Source of the DNA: Patagioenas fasciata
Taxonomy: Eukaryota > Chordata > Aves > Columbiformes > Columbidae
Reading direction: 5' to 3'
Assembly: GCF_037038585.1 (NCBI RefSeq)
Contig: NC_092520.1
Span: 13,461,001 to 13,525,000, forward strand
DNA length: 64,000 nt
Positions 51,264-62,073 of the stretch are shown piece after piece (positions within the stretch are counted from its first letter, which is position 1; every line of letters begins with the position of its first letter). A program made the position numbers and the translations under genes. The notes beneath the pieces are model-generated. The model was not told where the DNA came from and searched no databases. It worked only from the letters and a program-made list of their open reading frames with translations.

Positions 51264-51584
51264 AGCCTTTTTCAGGGAAAAAATTTGAAACCTGGAATGT
51301 TTTCATGTTGAGGTTTCCAGAGATCTTCAGATGCCAAACATATCTGAAGGTGGTTTAAAGGCTTGATTCAAAGCCCTGTGAAGGCAATGGAAAGACTCCA
51401 TTGGTTTCAGTGAGCTTGGGGTCAGGCCCAGCTATTTAAGCACGATCCCATTCTGCCCTCCCCAAAATCCAAAGTTGAAGTCTGCAGATAAAAATAAACA
51501 ATAGTATCATACAAAACTTTGTATATAGAATACAAAAGGTAACCGCTGACTTTTTTGTATAAAATACAACTTTTTGATAGTATA

Positions 51585-51590
51585 TTTATT
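51585..51590 (-). terminator. MAML2: Candidate poly(A) signal, MAML2 (distal)
   Basis: This is a second AATAAA hexamer on the minus strand. Cleavage would be expected about 15-25 nt further on, near 51565. It was used to set the provisional 3' end of the UTR. Confidence 0.3.
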
Positions 51591-51626
51591 TCACATATGT
51601 ATAAATATAACCCAAATAATATGATT

Positions 51627-51632
51627 TTTATT
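51627..51632 (-). terminator. MAML2: Candidate poly(A) signal, MAML2 (proximal)
   Basis: This is an AATAAA hexamer on the minus strand in the AT-rich block at the end of the presumed 3' UTR. It is the first of two copies 42 bases apart. Such hexamers are common by chance in AT-rich DNA, so the call depends on transcript data. Confidence 0.3.
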
Positions 51633-54600
51633 ATTCCTACCAAAATATTATTACTTTTGTGGGTTTTTTTACAAAAGTTTACAAAACAAATAATTCTTTA
51701 TATTTACAACCCAATACTGTGAAGAGTGCCCAGTCAATGATGAAAAATAGACTATAAGGGTAGTGCACTTAGCCATTGCAAAGAAAGAAAAAAGACACTA
51801 GCTCCATTCAGACACAAGTGTTCTGAAGAAATGATACTGGATTCAAGTTTTGGTTGCAGGAGTCTTTCAGAAGCTCACATTTCAAATGCATCAGGCATAT
51901 CTTTACAGGACTGCAAATGGCCTCTGCCTTTGTTGAATTTGCTTAAGACAGGATGAAATGTTGATCCTGGCGATGGCACTCACAGCCCAGGGTCTTCTCC
52001 GCCTCAGGGTGAGGCTGACGGGACAAAGCTCAGCATTGAATCCACCACCAGATGATCTCCTGAAGTCTTGGGACCAGCTCCTCAGCTGAACATTTTTTTT
52101 ACATCATTTGAGGATCTGGAAAACAGTCTGGTCTGAACACAGAAACCAGTGGTGGCTTCTTCAAATGACATGTGATGGTAGCTGAAGTTAACGGACTTCA
52201 GTGCCCACTGCTCATGAGGAGAATAACTCAGCCTCAGCCTTAGTGGCATCGCAGTCGTCTGTTCCTTCCACAGCTTCAGCAGTCGCTGCTGACCTGCCCC
52301 TGGACGGGCTGCGCGCCTGCGTGTGAGACACGGGAGCCCATCTTTCCTCTGCTTCAAACTCACTTAGCTACTATTTCAGTCCAGTTTTGCAGAATTTATA
52401 GGGGACTCATTTGTTAGACTTTGTCTGTATCTCTCCAGACTTAGTTGACCCACACTGAAAAGCTGCTTTAAGACTTGGAAAAAATTGTGCTGGCATATCG
52501 AAGGGACCACATGCACCCCAGCCAAAACTGGGGAGAAGAGGGAGCTTTCCAGGCAGCTGAGCCACGACATGACACAATGCAGGGGTGTGCAGTGATCACT
52601 AGCTGGGGCAGCTATGAAAAACATGTTTGGGAATGAACAGCATCCTGGACCAGCCTGCCTCAACTGGCATATCTGGCTAAATGCCCATGTTATACCTTTC
52701 CTGGAGGTGCTGGTGATTGTGTGTGTGACAATGCTTCCTGGAACATCAGGAAAAAATGTGCCCAAGTGAAATGACAGGGTGAAATGACTGGAAAACCCTT
52801 ATTAAAACCTCTCTTCAGAACTAGGTCAGATGAGTGCAGAGGCTACTGTCAAGTAGTCTACTCATCCCACTGCCACTAACAAGGATGAATAAAGCACTTG
52901 CAAGGGACAGAGCGATGCCTCTTGGCACCGAGGCCTGCAAACGTAGGCATTGTATTCCTTTGCCACATCTAGTTTTAGCTAATTCAGAGGAGGCTGTGAA
53001 ACATGCCTCATCACATCATTTTAAAGAACAGCATTTTCATTTGAATTGCAAGATCTGTTCCCATCTATGACTCCTCCTGTCTGACTCACTGTGCGGCTGC
53101 TTTATAGTCACATAGCACCTCCTTCTGATGCCCTTACTGACCAAGTCTATATGAGAAAATTTAACACAGTTGAGACTATTCCCTGGCACTGAGGTCAGCG
53201 GTGTGGAACAATCTGTGTCCTTACTGCTTTTCTCTGTTAGCCTCCATGGCAAGGTGGCTGCAAACTGCCTATGGGAACGGTCCTGGCCCCCGGTTAACTC
53301 CCTAATGACGCACAGAAATTGCTCAGGGCAGTGTTAGCTGGGCCATCCCCAAACCCAGAACAGATGATTGAGTCCAGTGCCCAGAAATATTCCCCCACAT
53401 TGTTTCATTTACAAGCACAGCTGTGGCTGAGTGGAGCCTCCTACTGCGAGTAAACCAGGTGGTTACAACTGGCCTGCATGGTAGTTGCTGGGGCAGCACT
53501 CGTATTCTGCTCAGTGGAGACTGTGAGGACCTGGGCCACCATCGGACCCCTTTCAGCTCCCCCCATATGGCAAAGGGAAGGAGGGATAGAGCTAAAGTGT
53601 TGTGCAATCAAAACGGTAGCTTTTCCACAGAGATGCTGGCATTTCTGCTGGGCTAAACCTGTTCAGTAGGAGAGGACCGGGCTGAATTACCTGACATTCA
53701 CTGAGGGTTAAGATAAAAATTGGCATAGTGTATTAGTTGGGCCACTTCATGTATTTGCCATCCTGTAAGAAGGACTGGGAAAGCAGTTGGTGAGGGTCAG
53801 ACGGTGAGCACCTTTCTCACTCAAGTTGTCCATTAAGTCACGGGAGTCCTTGGAGTAAGGGCAAGGTGGCAAAGTGAGGATCCTGAGCTTTGGGGTAGTT
53901 CATCTCATGTTTCCCTCAGTGCCCCAAATGACTGTGCTGCTGGCAGGACAGTAGCCTCCTCTCTATTCACTGCAAGCACTGACGAAAGGGAGCAGGCAAA
54001 TGCCAGAGCAGACTGAGTTATGCACTGGATGATCTGCTTCCTTCTTCCTGTGGATGGGACGACTTACCCCTTTGTGTACTACCAAATACAGAGGGTTTAA
54101 AACCAAATCATCAGGAACGCAAATGTGAGTTTGTTCTATGTAAAAGTAAGCAGTTTTTGTAACACAACGAGATTTACACATGGCCTTATGCTGTCAGGGC
54201 TGAGAAGTCCTGAGGAAGTTAAGGGCTGTGAACATGATGACTGAAGAGTTTTGGACCACTTGGGCTCTTACTTGCACTCAGAGAAATGATTTTTCACAAC
54301 CCATCCTGCTGTCTCGTGCTTGCATGTGTGGGAAGCTAAACACATTTTTCGACACAGTCCCTGTGAGAAGAATCGATGTGTTTGCAATGCGCTGGGCACC
54401 GATGTGGGGAACAGACCCTTCACGCATTCTCACTCCTTTGTGGCAGGCATGAATATCGCTTATATTATTGTGTCACCGGAGGAGACTTCAGTTTTGTTCC
54501 TAGAGCAACTCTTCAAATGGGGCAGTCACTCTACTTGGTATTTTAAAGGACAGCCCAGTTATTGGAGTGTAAATTAATAAAGCAGGTTGTTGACATCTAA

Positions 54601-54656
54601 AGAGAAAGCTAATGTCCTTACTGCTTCTCCATCTGGTTCACTCTTGGTACTGTCAC

Positions 54657-55639
54657 TTATGAGTGGTTCCCCAAAATTTCGTCGAGGTTGATGTCTTTCA
54701 TCCAGTCATCGTTACCAGGTTCTGTTTTCAGTAAAGAATCTATAAAGTCTGAGTCACTGTTGAGCGCAGGTCCTATACTGTCACCTTGCTGGTTCAGAAA
54801 GTCAAATGCTAGGTCATTACCATGGTCACTTCCTTGGTAAGCCCGAGAGTTTTGGTTGGTAGATGTGAAACTGGTTGACGGCAGAGATGACGGAGGCGTC
54901 ATACTTGTTCCTGGCTGATTCAAGGTAGGCACAGTCTGTCCTCGCAGCTGGTTTGGTCTTATGCTGAGACCTCGCAGTGAGCCAGCAGATTGTCCATTTA
55001 GAGTCTGGTGCACTTGGTTTGGAGGAGGCCTCATTTGGACTCCTGCTGTTAACTGATTAGGAGGTGCCAATGCACGCTGAGGAAAATGCTGGTTGCCTAC
55101 GTTGCGTTGCAAAGACTGATTGGGATATGGAGTGCCGGTGGGGAAACGGACCCCTGCAGGTTTCAGTGCATCCTGCTGCTTCACGGCAGCTTCTTGCGGG
55201 GCCCAGTTCTGGGCAGTGGCAGTAGCCGTGATCATCACGTTGGGCGGCCTTTGCGCGGGGATACCTGTGGCTCCATGGTTCAAGCTTGGCCTTACTTGCT
55301 GCGAGCTAACCATCGATCCTGTCCCAAAAGCCGCTACGTTGTTCCCCTGTGTCATGCTTTGCTGTCGAGACATCACAGGGTTATTCTGACCGGGCAGGAC
55401 TTGATTTTGGTTTCTGTGTGGCTGCATTTGGTTCATTCCTGAAGTCACATTGTACGCGCTTGGTTGGTTGCAAGGAAGATTCCCGTAGCAGCCCATACTC
55501 CGAGCAGCAGGAACAGAAGGCATTCGGGTCCCAGCAGAGGTGGACATGAGGCTGGAGCTCTGGGGCATGATGCTATGAGTTGAAATTGGGTTGGATAAGG
55601 ACATGTTGTTGGAGCTCATACTCACAGCTGGTGAACCAC
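54657..55639 (-). CDS. MAML2: MAML2 exon 5, C-terminal coding exon
   Basis: This is the last coding exon. The acceptor TTTCTAG ends at 55640. The first two bases complete the Gly codon begun in exon 4, then 326 codons run from GSPAVSMSSNN to the TAA at 54659-54657. The protein is low-complexity, rich in Asn, Gln, Ser, Pro and Met (for example MQPHRNQNQVLPGQNN), typical of mastermind activation domains. It ends in an acidic, hydrophobic block with FDFLNQQGD, SDFIDSLLKTEPGNDDW and KDINLDEILGNHS. This terminus is the transcription-activation end retained in human MAML2 fusion oncoproteins. Its ending is close to human MAML2 as I remember it and less like MAML1, which ends differently. The frame is intact with no stop or frameshift. 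The protein acts in the nucleus as a Notch coactivator. Confidence 0.96.
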
Positions 55640-57011
55640 CTAGAAAGGAGAAAACAAAAGTGTTAAAACAAACATGAGTGCATCAATGCATGGTGTCATT
55701 CAAATACTAACAGGTTAAAAACCCAGTTTTCTAGCAGCAGAATTTCTTGAAGAAGATACTTTACTCTTAAGAGGACTTGCATGAATTTGTTCAAGGCCTT
55801 AAGGATGCCTATCATCTAGAGGGTGGTTTGATCTATATAACGCCATTGGTAGTCTTCCCATCCCTTCAGAGGACATCAGATAAGACAAAACTGGTGCTCA
55901 CTGTAAGAGAAATATTGGACAAGAGAAGGACAGGCAGAATCACTGGGCAGGAGAGAAGACTCTTCTGCCTTTTTTTGCAGACACACTAGAAACCTTAGAC
56001 AGGACAAAGCCCGTCTAAGTGAGCAGACGCAATCAAGAATTTTTCTTCCTTACAGGGCATGGCTCGTCTTGGCTCCCTGTGGAGACAATGGGGAGTGATA
56101 GGTGCCATCACCATGCCACTTTTCCATCTTTTTTAGATACCTACGGCAGTGGTATCTACTCCTCCTGGATGTGCCTGTCCAGATGACAGCAGGAGCCAAG
56201 ACTGTATCTCACACCTTTGCAGCACACAGAACTTCCTTCTCAAACAGGTACTGGGAGAGCAGCTCAGCCCAGCCTGTGAGCTGCTTGTCCTCCCGCATGG
56301 TGGCCATGCAGGCATGAGGACATGGCTTGGTGCTGCGCTTGCTGAGTGCCACCCACATGCCTCCTCTAAGCTCTGCTCCACAGCTGGACTGTGGACATTT
56401 GCCCCCACAGAAGGTGACTTGCTCACACGGGAGCCACACGTGATATGATACCTGATGTGCAGGCATTTGCTGCACATAAACTTCAGAAAACTAGAAATTA
56501 TGAACTGGCAGCATCACTTATCTACCATTCATGGCTAATTCTGCCCAGTGGAGAATTTTCCTGTACCTGACATCTACAAATGAATCACAAAGAGAGAGAT
56601 TTCCCTTCTCTTCAGTCTCCAGCCCTCAACACAAGTGTACTTCTGTGGCAGATTTTTGAGTATTTTGAGGCCACAATATGTCATTTATGTAATGTAGACT
56701 GATTGCTTATGCAGTGCAAGGCTCTGGATTAATCCCCGAGAGACTGGTTGAAGAAGACTAAGTGTTTTCTAAACACACACAGTGTAGATGGCACCGTGGA
56801 GAACAAGAACCGCCCTCTGCACATGATCAGCTCCTCCCTAGCTTAATTTGCTTTGCTACTGTTGCTTCCAGTACAAGCCCTACAAGAAGTGCAGCTAGAA
56901 GTCAAGTTCAAGGTAAACAAAAGGAGATGTTTCTCCACACAACATGTGGGTCAGCCAAGGAAATCTTTGCCACATGATGTTGTATGAGCTAAATGACTGA
57001 ATGAACGAAAT

Positions 57012-57220
57012 GACCGAAGCACAGGAGGTTCCATCTGAATATGAAGAGAAACAACTTTACTTTGAGGTGCCAGAGCCCCGGAACAGGCTGTCCAGAGAGG
57101 CTGTGGAGTCTCCTTCTCTGGAGACATTCAAACCCACCTGGTGAACCTGCTTTAGCAGGTGGGTTGGACTGGAAGATCTCCAGAGGTCCCTTCCAACCCC
57201 AAACATTCAGTGATTCTATA
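57012..57220 (+). mobile_element. CR1 LINE, short 3' end
   Basis: About 210 bp with the GAAGCACAGGAGGTTCCA block, the CCGGAACAGGCTGTCCAGAG block and the short hairpin GAACCTGCTTTAGCAGGT, ending in ATTCAGTGATTCTATAA. It has the same subfamily markers as 61527-62073. It lies in MAML2 intron 4, antisense to the gene. Confidence 0.92.
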
Positions 57221-59146
57221 AATGCTCATACCACTTCAGGTGGCTCCCAAGATGTGGGGAAAGCTGTCAGATGGGCTTGCTACTGAGGTACCACCATGTT
57301 TGGGAATTCCCTGAGCCTCTCCCAGAGGAGGGACAGAGGAACATAAAGCCCTGAAGCTTTGCTGTTGCAGAGCTTAATAGCAATGTTGGACATGAGACGC
57401 TGCCTTAGTTTGATCCTTTATAGGTACAACAAAACCAGGCTCAATTTGACTCACTTTGATTTTGTCATCAAATCTTATTAGATATTAATCTGTGTGATTC
57501 ATTTTATTAGTTGGTCCATCATCAATTCCTTCTTATTGTGCAGGTGCTTCAAGACTCTGATCATGCCTGCAGCGTTCTCCAAGTACATCAGTCTCAGTGT
57601 GTGGCATGTATTTCAGTCCTTCATCTTGGTGTTTCAATACTCAATAAAAAGTGATGTTAAGAATTTAGAGAACCTCTCAGCCAGCTCTTTTAAAATTCTT
57701 GAAGACAAATTGTGCTCATACATATTTTAAAAGTCTATGTTTAGTACCAGCTGTTTAATATACTGTTCCTGTTGAAATTTCACCATAATGATGTTCAGTT
57801 CCTTCAGACTGGAACCGAAGAAAAAAATATCATATATTTCTGCCTTTTTTGCTTTTTTTTTTTCTTTTTTGCATATGCTATTTCCATTTAGTAATGGATG
57901 CAAAGGATTAATTTTTTCCTTAAGTACTTAAGAATAATCTCCTCCTAAATCATTATTAACACTAAGCGTGACTCCACAACCAGAGTCGCTTGTTCCCAAT
58001 CAATATAAACATAGACACCTCAATTAAGAAGCTCACCTTATCCTGGAGGGCAGTCTCTTCCACAAACTGGCTCCAAGCAGGAGATGTTTGACTATAAAGA
58101 ATATAACTGTCCTAACAATTGCACTGTCCTAAATTAGCATCTTAATTCAGTACCTGAGCAGGGCACTCCCTGGGACAAGAGATGCTATGAGGAGTCCACC
58201 CGGCTTTACCCCTGCGGGGACAATCAGATTCTCCTCCATGTCCCCCTAGGGAGCCCTCTAACTGAATTTAGCTCTGGATGTGAAGAGTTGAAAATCAGTG
58301 CTCAGCAGGGAGCCTCATGATTAGCCCCATCTTTGGCTTTGCTAGTGCATTGCGCAGTGCTCACTGCTTTTTGGAGATACTGTAACATCTTTTTACAGGA
58401 GTGATAGAGATGGGGACCCCGATTCTTTGCTCTCTGATGCTGGTACTGAAGAGGAGGAATGGCACAGAAATGGGTGGTGTTTGAAAAGACCTGGAAGAGC
58501 CATCTGGGGAGAGCTGGTGCCCTCTGTCCAGCTGAACTACAGGGTTGTGGAGTCACTGGGGTAACTCAGCAAGCAGCTGAGCAGCCCCAGGGCCACTATC
58601 GCACCGCTCCTGCCAACGTCACGCTCTTGAACGAGCACAAGAGGTTGGGACATGGGCTGTACTTGTTGTGCTAAGGACGAAGCTCTCTCTTTCTCTATAT
58701 TGCTATTTTTATCCTTTTATTTTTAATTCAAATATTTTCCATTCTGATTTCTTCCAGATGGGAAGAAACGTCTTATCCGGCAGCGCTGCGTTCGGCAGCT
58801 GGGCACCCCAGGCTGTGGCGCTTTGCAGAAACGCCTTCACTGCCCAATTCACCTGCTCTGGTCTTCGCGGTTTCCTACAGGAATAAAATGCTTAGCCAAG
58901 TGTCTCCAAGCCCCTATGTTATTTTGTTTAACTTTTTGTCTCCTCTTCCCCGACCTGGGCAAAGCTATTCCCAGAAAAACAGAGCAGATTCCCTGCTGTT
59001 AATGCCTTAAGCAAGAGTTTCCTAATGGCTCCATCTGGTAGCTTTGCTGAGCTACCAGCACAGCCCTTTCTCCCAGGCTCGCCTGAAAAGCTGCTCTTCT
59101 CCCCGGGCTCACTCAGCGGGGACTTGAGATTTGAATGGACAAGTGC

Positions 59147-59205
59147 TGCCAATCCCACATGTTTCAAACCCAGGAGATGCGACTCCAAATACCACAAGAT
59201 TGGCA
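59147..59205. repeat. Short inverted repeat (possible ancient repeat)
   Basis: Arms TGCCAATC (59147-59154) and GATTGGCA (59198-59205) are exact complements around a 43-nt spacer. The motif resembles ends of some ancient amniote repeats, but I cannot name the family. It lies in MAML2 intron 4. Confidence 0.45.
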
Positions 59206-60797
59206 AAAAGTCCATCAGATTAAGAAGAAGAGCTACATAACAATTGTGATCTACTTATTTTGGAGCCTTTCACAGATGTGGCTACAGTCATTTCCATTTT
59301 CTCTCTCGGGCTAGAAATGGATTGTTTTTAAGTAAAAGCCAAGAATCTCAGTTAATCATTTGATTCCAGGAATGAGCCTTTAAACAACCCACCAAATCAC
59401 AGGATTCCCCAGCAAACTGCTGGGGTTGCCAGCACATTTGCTTTATGAGCGCAGGAGGTACGAAGGCAGCAAGCAGGGCTCTCTCTGCCCTGGGGCGCTG
59501 CCCTCACCATGGGTGCTTACGCTGGCATCAGTGATGCTTCCGCAAATTTACAGAGGATGATAAACACTCGCATCAGGTAAAAGCAGCAGTTTCCAGACTG
59601 CAGCAAGCTTATCACTGCTAGAACTTGTAAACAAAGCAAAAGAGTGCATGGACATTGCCTCAGCAGCCCAGCCTGGGCCTTCCATGTGTACCTGGGCTGT
59701 TTGTGCTGGGCAGAAGGATGGCATGTGAGGGAGCTCATTAAAATCACAATAGAAGCTGAAAAAGTTTTTCCAAAAAGGACAGGTAGGAAGGAAAGACTCA
59801 GATCTCTGACTGAATCTGAACCAAACATCATCTTTTTTTTTTTTTCCTCAGAATGTTGTAGATATACTAGAATGCAGGAGGATCCTCTTTATACTTAAAT
59901 GCAAAGATGCTTTGGAGTATAAAGAACATCCTTTGATCCAATCTGCTGCATTTCCCCTCACCTCCTCTCTCTCCCCAGCATCTTTTCCTACTCTGCCTTT
60001 GCTCTCAGAGCAGCCTCCAGCTCACCAGCAAGGTGAACAGCATGAAAACCCAAGCGGGCAGTCCTGTGCTCCCAAAACTAGACTATCGACTATCCATGGA
60101 GGTGAGGGCACAAGAGCTGCCACAAAGGACTAGTCCTGAAGTGCTGGGCATTTTCTGCTCTGGGCAGTTCTGGCAGAAATCAGGTGATTTCACCCTACTG
60201 TTTGACTGATCCGTTGAAATGCCGCTGGTAGAGCAGCACTGAGGACATGCCTGTGGTGTGTTAAACAGACCAAAAGTTCAGTTGGTAGCTCTGGTTGCCC
60301 ATGACGGTGTCATGCAAGGTACTTAAAAATCAGTATGAGGGTCCTGATGCTGTACATGAGCTGCCATTCAAAGGGAGGGATGGTTCTGGTCTCAGTCTCT
60401 GAAGCAAGATGTACCACATACATGAGAGAAACATCTGGATGGAGTGGGGTTGCATAGCCAAGCACACACCTCTGTATCAAGTATGTGGGTGCACAGCTGC
60501 CCCAGGTAGTGCTAATGGGAGGGGTACCAGCCCCTCCTTCCCCATGTCTGGGGGATGTAGCATCAGCCTGGATGAGACATCAGCTGGTTCTCCAGATCAC
60601 ACATCAGCACTTCTCAGAGGTGGGGGACAGTAAGGTAAGTAGCACAGGAGAGCAGCAGGCACCACCCAGTGCCTCTGTGGCCATGGCCATGGAGAGCCAG
60701 AAAATTAGGCCCTGGTCATCAGTGCATGCATGGGTCTTCTGGATGGACTTCCAGCTGAAAGGAAGGAAGCAGTTTCATGTAGCCCAGGGACACTTAC

Positions 60798-60909
60798 CTG
60801 GATATTGGTTTGCTTGTTGCATGTTGACCACGTTCCTTCTTTGGTCTTTATAATCTGGCGGTGGTCGTGTCAAGTGTCTGTTCAGCTGATCTTGTGGAGT
60901 TATTTTCTC
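60798..60909 (-). CDS. MAML2: MAML2 exon 4
   Basis: This is an internal 112-nt coding exon of mastermind-like 2. The acceptor CCTCTAG ends at 60910 and the donor GTAAGTG starts at 60797. The 37 codons read EKITPQDQLNRHLTRPPPDY, then KDQRRNVVNMQQANQYP, followed by one base (G) of a split Gly codon. The RHLTRPPPDYK core is characteristic of the mastermind-like family, whose members bind the RBPJ-Notch intracellular domain complex through the N-terminus and recruit p300 and CDK8. This segment lies between the Gln-rich middle and the C-terminal activation region. The phase (starts 0, ends 1) fits exon 5 exactly. Assignment to MAML2 rather than MAML1 or MAML3 rests on exon 5 and on synteny with MTMR2. 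Exon 3, the large Gln-rich exon 2 and exon 1 are not in the window. Confidence 0.95.
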
Positions 60910-61006
60910 CTAGAGGATTAGAGTAGAAATATATTAATTTGCTTCTCTTTATGCTTTCCTGACTCTGTTTCTTCTCTCAGTGTGCACAAAGCTGAAGTGC
61001 TCCTTC

Positions 61007-61205
61007 CAGTGAGGGTGGTAAAATACTAGAACAGGTTGTCCAGAGAGATGGTGGATGCCCCATCCCTGGACACATCCCAGGCCAGGCTGAACGGGGTTCT
61101 GAGCAACCTGATCTGGGTGAAGATGTCCCTGCTCATGGCAGGGGGTTGGACTGGATGAGCTTTGAAGGTCCCTTCAACCCAAACTGTTCCATGATTCTAT
61201 GATTC
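61007..61205 (+). mobile_element. CR1 LINE, short 3' end
   Basis: About 200 bp starting in the GTGAGGGTGGTAAAATAC block, with the CTGAGCAACCTGATCTGGG and GCTCATGGCAGGGGGTTGGA blocks, and ending in ATGATTCTATGATTC. Its 3' end is nearly the same as that of 49295-50134. It lies antisense to MAML2. Confidence 0.93.
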
Positions 61206-61526
61206 CTTTCACCCTGTCTGGTCCACAGGAGAGGCATCTGTTAACCCGTGCCATCTGCCAATGAAGTCTGTACAGAAGCCTTTCTGCTGATTGTAATGCA
61301 TTTGAGTCTGGTCTAACTTTCCTTAAACCAGCTGAGTTTCCAGCCTCTGAGAACACTGGCCATGTCTGCAATGCAGTACTGAATGTCTTCTGGTGTCTGA
61401 ACTGTCTTGCTCACCATGCTTATTGGGCAGAGGGCCCTGATGGTTCCTCATGGCCCTCTCCCTGCCTGTGCAGCTGGGATTGCTTTCAGAGAAAGCGCAG
61501 ACACAGAGCAAACACCCAGGTTATCC

Positions 61527-62073
61527 CCCTACCTCTACTCTGCCCTGCTGAGGCTGTTTCTGGAGTACTGCACCCAGTTCTGGGCTCCCCCGTTTAAGAA
61601 GGACAAGGAATTACTGGAGGGAGTCCAAGCAGGGGGCTACGAAGACGATTAGGGACCTGGAACACCTTTCTTATGAGAGTGAGAGAGCTGGGTCTGTTCA
61701 GCCTGGAGAAGAGAAGCTAAGAGGGGATGTCATTAGTGTTTATAAATATCTCAAGGGTGGATGTCAAGAGGATGGACCAGACTCCTTTCAGTGGTGCCCA
61801 ACGACAGGATGAGGGGCAATGGGCACAGACTGAAGCACAGGAGGTTCCACCTAAACATGAGGAGAAACTTCTTTACTTTGAAGTGCCAGAGCCCTGGAAC
61901 AGGCTGCCCAGAGAGGTTGTGGAGCCTCCTTCTCTGGAGACATTAAAATCCTGTCTGGACACACTACTGTGTGATCTGCTCTAGGTGAACCTGCTTTAGC
62001 AGGTGGGTTGGACTAGATGATCTCCAGAGGTCCCTTCTGTCCCTAACCATTCTGTGATTCTGTGATGCTGTGT
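61527..62073 (+). mobile_element. CR1 LINE, 3' fragment
   Basis: This is a 5'-truncated CR1 copy with the ORF2 C-terminal block in two frames: [20 protein letters not shown] with [10 protein letters not shown] (61407-61652), then [19 protein letters not shown] with [12 protein letters not shown] (61727-61984, some residues shifted). It contains the GAACCTGCTTTAGCAGGT hairpin and ends in ATTCTGTGATTCTGTGAT. Frameshifts mean it is dead. It lies antisense to MAML2. Confidence 0.93.

Larger units (their letters stand above)
36071..51564. other. Intergenic DNA between MTMR2 and MAML2
   Basis: No gene could be supported in this 15.5-kb interval. It contains a 25-bp minisatellite (36153-36240), a long T run (37206-37227), a pair of 18-nt direct repeats (41538-41576), an old minus-strand CR1 relic (about 46610-47010), a younger plus-strand CR1 copy (49295-50134) and an AAT-type repeat (51236-51263). 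Several AT-rich stretches free of recognisable repeats (near 43160-43260, 44390-44600 and 47690-47830) could be conserved non-coding elements. The stretch 39780-41040 has successive short minus-strand ORFs that I do not recognise. Confidence 0.7.
51565..54656 (-). other. MAML2: Probable MAML2 3' UTR
   Basis: This is sequence downstream of the MAML2 stop codon, with no later exon and no clear interspersed repeat. It becomes strongly AT-rich toward 51.5-51.7 kb, where two minus-strand AATAAA hexamers occur (see the poly(A) entries). A 3' UTR of about 3 kb would be in line with the long UTR of mammalian MAML2. Short minus-strand ORFs within it (for example 52082-52363) look random. The AT-rich block continues to about 51.05 kb, so the true 3' end could be further downstream. 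The end is inferred, not seen. Confidence 0.45.
55640..60797 (-). other. MAML2: MAML2 intron 4 (5.2 kb)
   Basis: This intron lies between exon 4 (donor GTAAGTG) and exon 5 (acceptor TTTCTAG). It carries one plus-strand CR1 3' fragment at 57012-57220 and a short inverted repeat at 59147-59205. Several short open frames overlap on both strands (for example 56102-56477 and 58928-59240), but none shows a recognisable domain or splice context. I see nothing else. Confidence 0.9.

Noticed and set aside
52376..52765. A 129-codon minus-strand ORF downstream of MAML2
   Set aside because: It lies in the presumed 3' UTR, has no recognisable domain and no splice context, and its length is within chance expectation.
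55086..55442. Plus-strand ORF of 118 codons
   Set aside because: It is a shadow of the MAML2 last exon on the opposite strand.
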